Of a DNA stretch of 64,000 nucleotides, positions 25,844 through 34,979 are shown piece by piece. The translations under genes and the position numbers were made by a program. This DNA is from Amycolatopsis sp. NBC_00345 (lineage in GTDB: Bacteria; Actinomycetota; Actinomycetes; Mycobacteriales; Pseudonocardiaceae): positions 682,001 to 746,000 of the forward strand of contig NZ_CP107995.1 of the NCBI RefSeq assembly GCF_036116635.1, in the 5' to 3' direction. The number at the start of each line of letters is the position of its first letter. The stretch's first letter is position 1. The notes beneath the pieces are model-generated. The model saw nothing but the letters and a program-made list of their open reading frames with translations, searched no databases and was not told the origin of the DNA.

Positions 25844-27169
25844 TCAGCTGCTGTGCTGGGTAGTGGCCAGGCCGAGCGCGTCGAGGTCGGGCATGGTGCC
25901 GGCCTGGGCCGCGCGCACGGCGTCGATGAGGGTGCCCTGGCCGGCGCCGGCCCGGGCGAAGCCGTCCTGCATGAGCCGCTGGGTGGCGGTCATCCGCGGA
26001 CCCCACACCCAGCCCGGACGGATCTTCGCGGCCTCCTGCCGGAACAGGGTGAAGATGTCCTGCCCGCCGTAGTAGGCCCGGTCGAACGCGGTGCGGCCGA
26101 CGTCGAACAGACCAGGCGCGGCCGGGTACGAGCTGCTGATCCCGCTGGAGAGCCGGGCCTTGAGCGCGTCCGGGTGCGAGGCCTGCCAGGCGATGAATTC
26201 CATTGCGGCCTCAGGGTTTTCGCTGTCCTTGGTGATGGCGAACGCGGAGCCGCCGTGCGTGCCCAGCGCCGGGGACCGCGGCTCCCACTGCGGCAGCGGG
26301 GCGATCCGCCACTTGCCCGCCTGCCCCGGCTGCGCGGACATCTGCGAGCCCGCGCCCCAGGCGCCGGCGAGCCGGGCGAGCACCAGCCCCTGGCCGATCT
26401 GGGCGTTGGCCTGCTGGCTGTCCACGGCGTTGACGAAGACCAGGTCCTCGTCGATCAGCTGCTGCCAGTACGCGGCGACCTTGCGGGTGGGGGCGTCGGC
26501 CAGTGACACGTTCCACGCGCCGGTGCGGGTGCCGAACCACTGCGCGCCGGCCTGCCAGGAGTACGAGGAGAACTCGTTGGCCCCGTCGGTGGCGAACAGG
26601 ACCAGCCGCCGCTGCTGGGATCCGCGGCGCACGGTGCGGGCCGCGTCGGCGAATTCGTCCCACGTGCGGGGGAGGGCGAGGCCGTACTCGGCGAACAGGT
26701 CGGTGCGGTAGTGCAGCACCATCGGCTCGATGTCCAACGGCACGGCGAACGTCCGGCCGGCGAGCGAGGTGAGTTCGATCGACTGCGGCAGCAGGGCTTT
26801 GCGCAACTCGTCGGACACCAGGCCGGTGATGTCGCGCAGGATGCCGTCGATGGCGAAGCCGGGGATCTGGGGAATGTCGACCGTCACCACGTCCGGGCCG
26901 TTGCCGGCGCGGGCGGCGTTGCTCAGCTTGGCGTAGCCGCCCTGGCTGCCGCCGGGGAGCTGCTGGAACTCGACCTGGATGTGGTCGTGGGTCCGGTTGA
27001 ACTCGTCGACCACCTGCTGGCTGCCGCGGATCGCGGCCCAGAAGGTGAGGCGTACCGGACCGCTTTTGCCGCTGCTGGTGCCGCCACCGGAGCAGGCGCC
27101 CAGCGCGGCGGCCATCGGGACGGCGGCCGCCGCGGCGAGCAGGGACCGGCGGCTCAGTCGAGCGGGCAT
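25844..27169 (-). CDS. Extracellular sugar-binding lipoprotein of ABC importer
   Basis: Solute-binding protein of 441 residues, family 1 (SBP_bac_1). The signal peptide has RLSRRSLLAAAAAVPMAA and the lipobox LGAC (Cys about residue 26), then a Gly/Ser linker. The mature part includes LTFWAAIRGSQQVVDEFN, GNGPDVVTVD, the hinge region WDEFADAARTV, and GTHGGSAFAITKDSENPEAA, all typical of oligosaccharide-binding proteins. It lies between the mannosidase and the permeases. The ligand is likely a mannose-containing oligosaccharide if it serves the neighbouring GH2 enzyme (inference). Confidence 0.93.
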   Translation of the reverse strand: MPARLSRRSLLAAAAAVPMAAALGACSGGGTSSGKSGPVRLTFWAAIRGSQQVVDEFNRTHDHIQVEFQQLPGGSQGGYAKLSNAARAGNGPDVVTVDIPQIPGFAIDGILRDITGLVSDELRKALLPQSIELTSLAGRTFAVPLDIEPMVLHYRTDLFAEYGLALPRTWDEFADAARTVRRGSQQRRLVLFATDGANEFSSYSWQAGAQWFGTRTGAWNVSLADAPTRKVAAYWQQLIDEDLVFVNAVDSQQANAQIGQGLVLARLAGAWGAGSQMSAQPGQAGKWRIAPLPQWEPRSPALGTHGGSAFAITKDSENPEAAMEFIAWQASHPDALKARLSSGISSSYPAAPGLFDVGRTAFDRAYYGGQDIFTLFRQEAAKIRPGWVWGPRMTATQRLMQDGFARAGAGQGTLIDAVRAAQAGTMPDLDALGLATTQHSS

Positions 27170-27178
27170 CGTTGCCTC

Positions 27179-29593
27179 CTACGACTTCGGTACGGATTTC
27201 GGTATGGAACCGGCCAGGTGCTCGATGCGGGGTACGGCGCCGGCGATGTCCTGGCCGGTCAGGGTGCGCGGCCGGCCGGGCAGCAGGTCGACCAGGTTGT
27301 CGCTCCAGGCGACGGACCGGGGTGCGGGCACCCAGACGCCCTTGGCCGGACGCCGGGCGGTGAGCCGGATGGCGTTCTGGTCGAGCACCGTCACCTGCAG
27401 GTCCGGGTCGGCGAGGGGATGCTCACGGTGCGGCTCCGGCCAGCGGGTGTGCCCGGCCAGCACCGTGGTGTCGGCTTCGAGCCGGGCCTGGATCACGACG
27501 TCGGCCGGCAAGTGCGGGATGGTGCCGAGTTCCACGGCGCGGCCGGCGGGCAGCAGGCACGGCGCCCGGTGCACTACCTCGGCGCCCGACGCGTTCAGGC
27601 CGGCGATCTCGACGACCAGTTCGGCGCTCAGGTCGTGGGGCGTGTCGTTGACCGCCCACGCCGTGCCGCCGTCCGCGAGGCCGATCGCGACGGGGGCAAG
27701 GGCCCGTCGGATGGCGTAGTAGGCGGGTTTGCGGAAGCCGAGGTGGTCGATGAGCGCCCAGCTGATCGCCGGCCAGCAGTCGTTGAGCTGCCACGCCAGC
27801 GCACCGGAGACGACCCGCCGCCCCGCGCCCTGCCACTGGCGGCGCCAGGCGTGGATCGCGCAGGTCATCGCCTCGGCCTGGACGAGCTGGGTCCGGTAGC
27901 GGTAGGCGTCCAGCTCCGCGGTGGCGCCGAAGTTGTCTGCCACATAGGAAGCCAAGCGGCGCGGGCCGTCGACGGCCTTGTTCCGGTGCTCCAGGGTGCG
28001 GGAGCCGAGGTGCCGCTCGTCGACCGGGATGCACGCGTCGAGCGTCTCCGGGGCGGGGAAGGACTGCATCCCGAACTCGCTGACGAAGCGGGCCGGGAAC
28101 CGCGCGTAGTCCTGGTACCGGGCCTGTTCACCGTGCCAGACATCCCAGATGTGCTGGTCGCCGCGCGTGTCCTCGTCCGGGTAGGGGCTGCCGGGCCAGT
28201 ACGGGGTGTGCGGGTCGGCCGCGGCCACGATCGCGGGCAGGAGTTCCTCGTAGTAGGCGCGGGCCGGGAAAGCGCTTTCTTCGGTGACCGGATAGCGGCC
28301 TTCCTCCCTGGCCAGCGAGTAGTCCTCGTTGTTGCCGCACCACAGGACGATGCTCGGGTGGTGCTGCAGCCGGGCGACGGCGGCCTCGGCTTCGGCCGCC
28401 ACCGAAGCGGTCATCCAGTCCGGGGCGGGGTACTGGCCGCAGGCGAACATGAAGTCCTGCCAGACCGTCAGGCCCAGCTCGTCGCAGAGGTCGTAGAAGA
28501 GATCGGGCTCGTAGATGCCGCCGCCCCAGACGCGGATCATGGCCAGGTTGGCGTCGGCGGCCGCGGTGAGCAGGTCGCGGTAACGCCCGGCGGTGATCCG
28601 CGGGGTGAAGGAGTCGGCGGGGATCCAGTTGGCGCCGCCGCAGAACACCGGCCGGTTGTTGATCTCGAAGTGGAAACCGGTGCCGTCGTGGCCGTCCAGC
28701 GGCTCCTGCACCAGCCGGACCCGGCGGATCCCGACGTGCAGCTCGCGGCGGTCCAGTTCGGCCCCGTCCCGCAGGACGGTGACGGTGAGGCGGTAGCGGT
28801 CCGCGGCGCCGTGGCCGCGCGGCCACCACAGCCGCGGCCGGACGACGTCGAAGGACAGCTCCTCGTCGAGGCCGGCGTCCGTCTTGGCGAGCAGCGCCCC
28901 GTCCGGGCCGGACAGCTCGGCCCGGAGCGTGAGCCCCTCCCGCTCGGCCGTGTCGAGGCCGACCCGCACCGGCACGCTGGCCCGCGTCAGGTCTTCGGTC
29001 ACCTCGATCGGGCAGGTCACCGAGGTGATCGCGGCGTCGTACGCCTCCAGGCGCACCGCCTGCCACGGGCCCGCGGTGATCAACGTCGGGCCCCAGTCCC
29101 AGCCGTAGTGGTACCCGGCCTTGCGCACCCACATGCGGCTGGCGTCGCCGGTGCTCCAGTCGCCGAGCACCCCGCCGGCGGACTCCCGCTCCTTGCCGCG
29201 CCGCCACGCCGACTGGAAGCTGATCTCCAGCTCGTTCCCGGTGGGCCGCAGCCGGTCGCGCACGTCCACCCGGTGCGGGACGAACATGTTGTCGCACACC
29301 AGGATTTCGCTGCCGTTGAGCGTGACCGTGGCGAAGGTGTCGAGACCGTCGAGGCACAGCGCGACCGACGGCGCCCCGCCGAAGCCGTCCGGGAGGTCGA
29401 AGGCGCACCGGTACGTCCAGTCGCGCTCGCCGACCCACTGCACGTCGTCTTCGTTCGTGCCGAGGTGCGGGTCGGGGATGCGGCCGGCCGCGAGCAGGGC
29501 CTCGTGCACGGTGCCGGGCACGGGGGCCGGCAGCCAGTCGTCGCGACCGGTTTCCGTTACGCCCCAGCCGTCCAGGGGCAGAACCTTGCGCAT
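27179..29593 (-). CDS. Glycoside hydrolase family 2, beta-mannosidase-like
   Basis: Cytosolic exo-glycosidase of 804 residues without a signal peptide. The N-terminal sugar-binding domain has VPGTVHEALLAAGRIPDPH and DWTYRCAF. The catalytic barrel contains RVWGGGIYEPD, the acid/base Glu in VLWCGNNED, and the nucleophile Glu in FVSEFGMQSFP, the combination found in bacterial and animal beta-mannosidases rather than beta-galactosidases. ATG at 29593 follows GGGGA at six bases. It is directly followed by the binding-protein gene (nine bases), which suggests it hydrolyses what the importer brings in. Confidence 0.9.
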   Translation of the reverse strand: MRKVLPLDGWGVTETGRDDWLPAPVPGTVHEALLAAGRIPDPHLGTNEDDVQWVGERDWTYRCAFDLPDGFGGAPSVALCLDGLDTFATVTLNGSEILVCDNMFVPHRVDVRDRLRPTGNELEISFQSAWRRGKERESAGGVLGDWSTGDASRMWVRKAGYHYGWDWGPTLITAGPWQAVRLEAYDAAITSVTCPIEVTEDLTRASVPVRVGLDTAEREGLTLRAELSGPDGALLAKTDAGLDEELSFDVVRPRLWWPRGHGAADRYRLTVTVLRDGAELDRRELHVGIRRVRLVQEPLDGHDGTGFHFEINNRPVFCGGANWIPADSFTPRITAGRYRDLLTAAADANLAMIRVWGGGIYEPDLFYDLCDELGLTVWQDFMFACGQYPAPDWMTASVAAEAEAAVARLQHHPSIVLWCGNNEDYSLAREEGRYPVTEESAFPARAYYEELLPAIVAAADPHTPYWPGSPYPDEDTRGDQHIWDVWHGEQARYQDYARFPARFVSEFGMQSFPAPETLDACIPVDERHLGSRTLEHRNKAVDGPRRLASYVADNFGATAELDAYRYRTQLVQAEAMTCAIHAWRRQWQGAGRRVVSGALAWQLNDCWPAISWALIDHLGFRKPAYYAIRRALAPVAIGLADGGTAWAVNDTPHDLSAELVVEIAGLNASGAEVVHRAPCLLPAGRAVELGTIPHLPADVVIQARLEADTTVLAGHTRWPEPHREHPLADPDLQVTVLDQNAIRLTARRPAKGVWVPAPRSVAWSDNLVDLLPGRPRTLTGQDIAGAVPRIEHLAGSIPKSVPKS

Positions 29594-29608
29594 GGATTTC
29601 CCCAACCG

Positions 29609-30991
29609 TCAGAGCACGGTGAACGTGCTGGCGCGGTCCAGGCCGGTCGCGGCGGTCCAGGCCGCGGCGTTCGCGATCGTCTCGGCGCGCTGGTATTCGA
29701 GCTTGGTGCCGGCACGCAGTGAGACGCGGTTCTTGTCGACGACCATCCCGGCCGGTGGTGTGGTGTGCGCGAAGTACGTGTAGTTCTGCGCCGCGTCGTA
29801 AAAGGTGTTGTCCGTGATCGACAGGCCGCCGCAAGGCAACTCGGTGTCGTAGAACAGCAGCTGGGTGCCCTTGCCCGCGGTGTCCGGCCGGACCCCCGCG
29901 CCCCACGAGTAACCCGCCTGCCGGCAGTCGTTGCCGGCGAACGAGCAGTCCGTGAAGCCGTAGCCCGAGCCGGTTCCCGTGCCCTGGCACCACATTTCGA
30001 ACGACTGCGTGCAGTTGTGGATGGTGCAGCCGGTGACGTGCACGCGGGTCCAGCCGGTCTGGGCGCCGGTCTGCTTGCCCTGATAGGTGACGGCCACGTC
30101 GTACGCGTCGTAGATCTGGGTGCTGGTAACGGAAATGTCGCTGCCGCCGATCCAGATCTCCACCCCGTTGCCGTAGCGGGTGTTCGCCGGTCCGCTCAGC
30201 AGCTGGGAGCCGCCGATCTCGTGGATGACGCAGCCGGAGACGGTGACGTTGCTGATCAGCCCCGGGGACCGGAAACCGTGGCCGCCGCTGCCCACCAGCT
30301 CCAGGTCGCGCACGGCCACCGAAGACTGGGCGGTGACGAGGTTGCCGTCGACCGCGGCCCGGACCACGCCGGCCAGCGCGGGATTGCCGGCGAGGCGGAC
30401 GTACAGGTACTGCGTGTTGTCGCTGTAGAAGTCCCAATCGCCCGCGAGTGCGTCGAGGGTGAAGCGCTTGCGCGCGCGAACCACGCCGTCCACCCGCAGG
30501 AAGCCGACGTTCACGTTGGCCGAGCCGGTGTTTCCGGTGTACGCGCCGGAATTGGCGCTCAGGTCGATCCGCCAGGTCTGGGCGTCGTACCGGGTCCAGC
30601 CGGCCTCGATGGTGCACACCTTGTAGCTGGTCAGCTGGGGGAGGGCGCCGACGCCGTACGCGCCGAAGACGAGTTGCCGCGTGGCGTCCGTCGATGGCGG
30701 GATGGCGTCGATGGCGCCGTAGAAGGTGTCGCCGCGGCGGAACAGCACCTGGTCGCCGCGGGTGATCCCGCCGTCCGCGAGCGCTTTGTTCACCTGCTCG
30801 ACGGTGCGCCACGCCCGGGTGGAGCCGAGCCCGTCGGCCCGGTCGGAGCCGGTCTGGCTCACGTGGAAGGTCCGGCCCGTGGTCTGGGCCGAGGCCGTGC
30901 CGGCGAACCCGCCGGCGAGGGGAACGGCCAGTGCCGCCGCGAGGACGGTGCGCCTTTTGAGGGGCGTGCCGATGGAGTGAAGCAGGTCCAT
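29609..30991 (-). CDS. Exported right-handed beta-helix protein
   Basis: A 460-residue secreted protein. The N terminus KRRTVLAAALAVPLAGG with cleavage near TASAQ looks like a Sec or Tat signal. The mature protein starts with TFHVSQTGSDRADG and DQVLFRRGDTFYG, then a long series of short strands with Asn/Gly/Val turns (VTVSGCVIHEI, ISVTSTQIYDA, VHVTGCTIHNC, LSITDNTFYDA), the pattern of parallel beta-helix polysaccharide lyases and hydrolases. GGAGG precedes the ATG. It is the first gene of the transport/hydrolysis operon, with a LacI-type operator 51 bases upstream. Specific activity unknown. Confidence 0.82.
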   Translation of the reverse strand: MDLLHSIGTPLKRRTVLAAALAVPLAGGFAGTASAQTTGRTFHVSQTGSDRADGLGSTRAWRTVEQVNKALADGGITRGDQVLFRRGDTFYGAIDAIPPSTDATRQLVFGAYGVGALPQLTSYKVCTIEAGWTRYDAQTWRIDLSANSGAYTGNTGSANVNVGFLRVDGVVRARKRFTLDALAGDWDFYSDNTQYLYVRLAGNPALAGVVRAAVDGNLVTAQSSVAVRDLELVGSGGHGFRSPGLISNVTVSGCVIHEIGGSQLLSGPANTRYGNGVEIWIGGSDISVTSTQIYDAYDVAVTYQGKQTGAQTGWTRVHVTGCTIHNCTQSFEMWCQGTGTGSGYGFTDCSFAGNDCRQAGYSWGAGVRPDTAGKGTQLLFYDTELPCGGLSITDNTFYDAAQNYTYFAHTTPPAGMVVDKNRVSLRAGTKLEYQRAETIANAAAWTAATGLDRASTFTVL

Positions 30992-31041
30992 GCCGACCTC
31001 CGGTCTGTCGTCGACCGACGAGTTGTGCTCGGCATCACAGC

Positions 31042-31056
31042 ACCGAACCGGTTCAG
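31042..31056. promoter_or_regulatory. LacI-type operator, copy 1
   Basis: ACCGAACCGGTTCAG, centred on the perfect palindrome GAACCGGTTC (31045-31054), lies 51 bases upstream of the beta-helix gene. The identical 15-mer occurs in opposite orientation before the lacI-type gene. Such CG-centred palindromes are classic LacI/GalR operators. Confidence 0.75.
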
Positions 31057-31059
31057 TAG

Positions 31060-32094
31060 TCAAGCTCTTGACGGTGCGTCCTTGGCCCTCGCGGTCGTGC
31101 CCCGCGGGATCAGCCGGGCCGGCTCGGCGGTGACCTCCCCGGCCGGCCCGCCGCCGATGACGCTGATCAGCAGCTCCGTCGCGGCCCGCCCGTATTCGAC
31201 GACGTCCACCGACACCGCGGTCAGCGGCGGATAGGCGAACTGGCACAGCGGGGAGTCGTCCCACGCCACGATCGACAGGCCGCCGGGGACGTCGACACCC
31301 ATCTCCCTGGCGACGCCCGCCCCGGCCACGGCCATCACGTCGTTGTCGTAGATCAGCGCGGTCGGCGGGCTCGCCTCCGCCAGCAGGCCGCGGGTGATCT
31401 CGGCGGCCCGCTCCAGCGTGTAGTCGGCGTAGATCGTGCGCGCGGTGCCCGTCACGCCCAGCCGCCGGAGCGTGGCGCCGAAGGCCCGGCCGCGCTGGCG
31501 GATGTGCAGGAACTCCCGCTGCCCGGCGACGTGCACGATCCGCCGGTGCCCGAGCGCGGCGAGGTACTCGACCACCGAGGTCATCGCCGCCGTCTCGTCC
31601 TTGCGTGCCACGGACAATCCGGCGTGGCGCCGTGGATCGCCCATCACGGTCGCGGGCAGGCCCAGCTGCTCCACCAGCTCCAGCCGGGGATCCCGCACCC
31701 GCAGGTCGAGGATCAGCAGGCCGTCGACCCGCCGCTCGGACGCCCACTTGCGGTAGATCGCCATCTCCTCGTCCAGATCGCCGACGACCTTCAGCATCAG
31801 GGCGAACCCGGACCGGGCCAGCTCCAGCTCGATCCCGGAGGTCAGCCGCATCAGGAACGGCTCGACGCCGAGCAGCATCGCCGGGCGGGCCAGCACCATC
31901 CCGATCACCTGCGACCCGGACCCGGACAGCGCGCGGGCGGCGGGGTTCGGCCGCCAGCCGAGTTCCTCGGCCACGGCCAGGATCCGGCGGCGGGTCTCCT
32001 CGGAGACCCCCGGCTGGCCGTTCAGGGCGTAGGACACAGTGCCCTTGGCCACGCCGGCCCGGCGGGCGACATCCATGATCGTGGGGCGCTTCAT
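31060..32094 (-). CDS. LacI-family transcriptional regulator (island, left)
   Basis: Regulator of 344 residues. The HTH is at the very N terminus, PTIMDVARRAGVAKGTVSYALNG, with hinge helix NPAARALSGS around 50-60. The rest is a periplasmic-binding-like sensor domain with LILDLRV, ALIYDNDVMAVAGAG and IVAWDDSPLCQF. ATG at 32094 follows GGAGGAAGG. Identical 15-base operators stand before its own gene and before the beta-helix/mannosidase/transporter operon, so it most likely represses both until an intracellular sugar binds (inference). Confidence 0.93.
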   Translation of the reverse strand: MKRPTIMDVARRAGVAKGTVSYALNGQPGVSEETRRRILAVAEELGWRPNPAARALSGSGSQVIGMVLARPAMLLGVEPFLMRLTSGIELELARSGFALMLKVVGDLDEEMAIYRKWASERRVDGLLILDLRVRDPRLELVEQLGLPATVMGDPRRHAGLSVARKDETAAMTSVVEYLAALGHRRIVHVAGQREFLHIRQRGRAFGATLRRLGVTGTARTIYADYTLERAAEITRGLLAEASPPTALIYDNDVMAVAGAGVAREMGVDVPGGLSIVAWDDSPLCQFAYPPLTAVSVDVVEYGRAATELLISVIGGGPAGEVTAEPARLIPRGTTARAKDAPSRA

Positions 32095-32112
32095 CCGCAC
32101 CTTCCTCCAGGA

Positions 32113-32127
32113 CTGAACCGGTTCGGT
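32113..32127. promoter_or_regulatory. LacI-type operator, copy 2
   Basis: CTGAACCGGTTCGGT, the reverse complement of copy 1, lies 19 bases upstream of the lacI-type start codon, next to the ribosome-binding site. It would allow autoregulation by blocking transcription. Confidence 0.75.
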
Positions 32128-32141
32128 AAACCGTACCCTCC

Positions 32142-34088
32142 TCAGGCCGGAGGCGCTGGCAGGTCGACCTCGTCCCGGCTGCCGTCCGGCCATGTCACGA
32201 CGGCCGCCGATCCGTCGCCGGTGACTCGTAACCCGGCCGAGGCTGCCGGCCCGGCCACCACTTTGGACAGGCACACCAGCACCGCGATCACCTCGCCGGC
32301 GGTGGCGTCGGCGGTCAGGTACGGCGTCGCGGAGTGCGGACCGAGCGCGTTCGCATCGGTGGCTTCGTCGATCGCGCCGACGGCGGAACCGCGCAATGCC
32401 GCCACGGTGCTGGCCAGACCGTCACCACGCCAGGCCCAGGCCACGTCGGCTCCGGTCGCGCGCTGCGGCGGTTCGGCGTCCGCCAGGCAGTAGCCGCCGA
32501 TCCGCACGCGCACGGAATCCCCGGCCACGCCGTCGACGCGGACGAGCCGTACTTCCAGCGGCCCGTTCACCAGCGACGCGGTGGTGACCCACGGCCCGGT
32601 GCGCCACGCGGGAATCGGCGGATCGTCCGAGTACGGCCGTGGCGGCGTCCCCTCCGGCCAGTGGGCGCGGTGGCGGGACACCGCGACCCGCGCACCGAGG
32701 TGCACCCGGGTCAGCGGGCTGCGATGCGAAGGACGGCCGGCCGCGTCCAGCACGGCGACGTGGGAATCGACGGGGTCGGTGCGCGCCGCCTCGGTGGCGT
32801 CGGGCGCGGCGTGGCTGGCGTAGCCGATGCGGGCGTACAGCGGGTCGTCGGCGCCGGGGCCGGCGGGATCGGTGTGGTCGCTGCCGTGGTTGACCACCCG
32901 CACCACCCCGTCGGCGGCCGTGGCGGACACCAGCCAGCCGGGCGCGGTGAGCGTGCGGTGCACATCGCCGGCCTCGACGGCCAGCGGCTCCTCTCGCTCC
33001 GTCCACACGGGATGCTCCGGCGGCAGGACCAGCCCGGCGAAGCCCTTGCTCGACCAGTACGGCGACCCCGGCCCGGAGTAGACCTGCCGCATCCGCGGGA
33101 ACTCCCCGTGCCACCCGAGCACCTGCAGCCCGCGCTCGTCGAAGCAGCCGGCGTCGAGGAAGTGCCGCAGCACCCCGCTTGCCAGCCGCCGGGTCCGGCC
33201 GGGGGACAGCGGGGTCGCGTCGAAGGCGGCGCCGGTCCAGAACGGGGCGAGCATCGCGTACCGGTAGGTCAGAGACCGCCCGTGGTAGACCGGGGCGCCG
33301 TCCGGGGCGATGAGGTGCTGGACGTCGTCGAGGTAGCGGCGCAGGCGGTCACGGTAGCGCTCGACAACGGCGGGATCCGCGTCGTCACCACTGATGCGGC
33401 AGTACCAGAGCGCGTAGAACTGCATCGCCCAGCCGCAGTAGTAGTCGAAGTTGCGCAGCTCCGGTGCCCCCGGCTCGGCGCCGTCGGCGTACCAGCCGTC
33501 CACCTGCCAGTCCTCGGCCCGCTCGATCGCGTAGCCGATGTCGTGCCCGCTGTACGGCGCGCCGACCGAACGCAGGAACGCCGATGTGACGCACCGGAAC
33601 CACAGCCAGTTGTTCTCCGGCACCCACACGCCGAGCATCCCGGACATCCAGTCGACGATCCGCTGCCGCACGGCGTCGTCGAGCCGGTCCCAGATCCACG
33701 GCCGGCTCTCGTGCAGCGCGATGGCGAGGGAGGCGCACTCCACGCGGGCCTGCGGGCGGTCGCGCACGTCCGGCCAACGCTCCGCGGAGGCGGGGTCGGT
33801 GCCGGCCGCCAGCCCCCGCGCGTACCACTCCGCGTGCCCGCCCGGATCCGTGTCACCGGACTGCGCGAGGCGGAAACCGGCGAGCAGGAACGTACGGGCG
33901 AAACCCTCCAGGCCGTCGCTGTGCCGGCCGGAGGCGCTGGCCGGACCCGGCAGGTGCAGCAGGGCGTGCTGCTCGGTGGCGTACGGGCGAACGGCGGCCA
34001 ATGCGTTGTCGGCGACGGTTTCCCAGTGCGCGCGGGTGAAGCCGGTGTACGGGGAGAGGCTGCGGTCGTCCGGGACGGAGGTGGGCAT
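32142..34088 (-). CDS. DUF2264 domain protein
   Basis: A cytosolic protein of 648 residues in the DUF2264 family, whose N-terminal ~370 residues form an alpha/alpha barrel as in glycan-degrading enzymes. Conserved-looking stretches are LEGFARTFLLAG near residue 60, PENNWLWFRCV near 155, NFDYYCGWAMQFYALWY near 210 and DGAPVYHGRSLTYRYA near 265. The C-terminal ~250 residues are beta-rich, as in heparinase-like enzymes. Family function is not established; association with sugar-use genes is general. It follows the isomerase gene by 16 bases and is probably co-transcribed with it. Confidence 0.85.
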   Translation of the reverse strand: MPTSVPDDRSLSPYTGFTRAHWETVADNALAAVRPYATEQHALLHLPGPASASGRHSDGLEGFARTFLLAGFRLAQSGDTDPGGHAEWYARGLAAGTDPASAERWPDVRDRPQARVECASLAIALHESRPWIWDRLDDAVRQRIVDWMSGMLGVWVPENNWLWFRCVTSAFLRSVGAPYSGHDIGYAIERAEDWQVDGWYADGAEPGAPELRNFDYYCGWAMQFYALWYCRISGDDADPAVVERYRDRLRRYLDDVQHLIAPDGAPVYHGRSLTYRYAMLAPFWTGAAFDATPLSPGRTRRLASGVLRHFLDAGCFDERGLQVLGWHGEFPRMRQVYSGPGSPYWSSKGFAGLVLPPEHPVWTEREEPLAVEAGDVHRTLTAPGWLVSATAADGVVRVVNHGSDHTDPAGPGADDPLYARIGYASHAAPDATEAARTDPVDSHVAVLDAAGRPSHRSPLTRVHLGARVAVSRHRAHWPEGTPPRPYSDDPPIPAWRTGPWVTTASLVNGPLEVRLVRVDGVAGDSVRVRIGGYCLADAEPPQRATGADVAWAWRGDGLASTVAALRGSAVGAIDEATDANALGPHSATPYLTADATAGEVIAVLVCLSKVVAGPAASAGLRVTGDGSAAVVTWPDGSRDEVDLPAPPA

Positions 34089-34104
34089 CGAGGCGAATCC
34101 TTGC

Positions 34105-34863
34105 TCAGTCGATCCAGCTCAGCAACGTTGCGGCATCGCGGCGTAACGCGTCGGGATCGTCGCCGGCCACGAATTCGAGCAACGCGTGCCGGGTCAGCCC
34201 GTCCGCAGCCAGCTCCGCCAGTACCGGCTGCCACAGGTCGCCGCGGTCGGCGAGCGGCAGCCGTTCGGCCGGGCCGGGCGGGCCCCAGCTGAAGACGTGC
34301 ACCGAGGGCACTTCCGGGAGCAGCGCCCGGATCTGCGTCATGGCCGGCGCGACGGGTTGTTCGCCGCGTGGCTGCCAATACGGCACCACGGCGGGGTGAT
34401 GGAGTTCCCGGAGCAGTCGCTGTGTCGACTCGAGCGTGTCGGTGAGTGTGTCGACGTGGTACTCCAGCGCGAGCCGCAGGCCGCGTTCCTGCGCCGCGTC
34501 ACCCGCTGCCCGCAAACGGGCCGTCACCAGCGCCCGGTGGTGCGGGGACGACTCCGCCGAGCCGAGCCGGCCGGCCCACACGCGCACCAGTGGCGCGCCC
34601 AGCAGCGCGGCGGTGTCCAGTACGGGACCCAGCTCGGCGGGGTCGCTTTCGCCCGCACGGTAGTAGGAACCGTAGGCGGCGACGGCGATCCCGGCCGCGG
34701 CGCACCGGGCGCGGGTACGTTCCGCGGCATCGAAATCCCCGGCCGGCACGTGCACGTCGCCACCCCATTCGACGGCACGCAATCCACATTCGCCCGCTAG
34801 ATCGATGATCTCGGGCACGCCGCGATCCCGGAACGTCACCGAGACCAGACCTGGAACGATCAT
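34105..34863 (-). CDS. Sugar phosphate isomerase/epimerase-like TIM barrel protein
   Basis: A 252-residue protein of the AP-endonuclease-2-type TIM barrel group (xylose isomerase-like). Landmarks are GLRAVEWGGDVHVP near 27-40, GIAVAAYGSYYRAG near 58-71, LVRVWAGRLG near 91-100, and LALEYHVDTLTD near 130-141, with the acidic and His metal ligands expected of the fold. Substrate unknown. It heads a two-gene unit with the DUF2264 gene and is divergent from the Gfo/Idh operon; an AGCGCT operator lies 20 bases in front. Confidence 0.85.
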   Translation of the reverse strand: MIVPGLVSVTFRDRGVPEIIDLAGECGLRAVEWGGDVHVPAGDFDAAERTRARCAAAGIAVAAYGSYYRAGESDPAELGPVLDTAALLGAPLVRVWAGRLGSAESSPHHRALVTARLRAAGDAAQERGLRLALEYHVDTLTDTLESTQRLLRELHHPAVVPYWQPRGEQPVAPAMTQIRALLPEVPSVHVFSWGPPGPAERLPLADRGDLWQPVLAELAADGLTRHALLEFVAGDDPDALRRDAATLLSWID

Positions 34864-34882
34864 CGTAACCGCCCGCCGTGAC

Positions 34883-34896
34883 AGTAAGCGCTTTCC
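34883..34896. promoter_or_regulatory. AGCGCT-centred LacI-type operator, copy 1
   Basis: AGTAAGCGCTTTCC, centred on AGCGCT at 34887-34892, in the 116-base gap between two divergent operons. It resembles GAAAGCGCTTTC-type operators of LacI/CcpA-family regulators. It is about 20 bases upstream of the isomerase start. Confidence 0.72.
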
Positions 34897-34940
34897 ATCG
34901 GTGATGAACCTACACCGCGGCGATGGTGGCGCGCCATCTA

Positions 34941-34954
34941 GAGAGCGCTTACTA
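34941..34954. promoter_or_regulatory. AGCGCT-centred LacI-type operator, copy 2
   Basis: GAGAGCGCTTACTA, an inverted copy of the same site, centred on AGCGCT at 34944-34949. The two centres are 57 bases apart. It lies 26 bases upstream of the Gfo/Idh gene start, so one regulator could control both divergent operons, possibly with looping. Confidence 0.72.
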
Positions 34955-34979
34955 TCCGGGGAAACTCGGAGGTGGTGTC

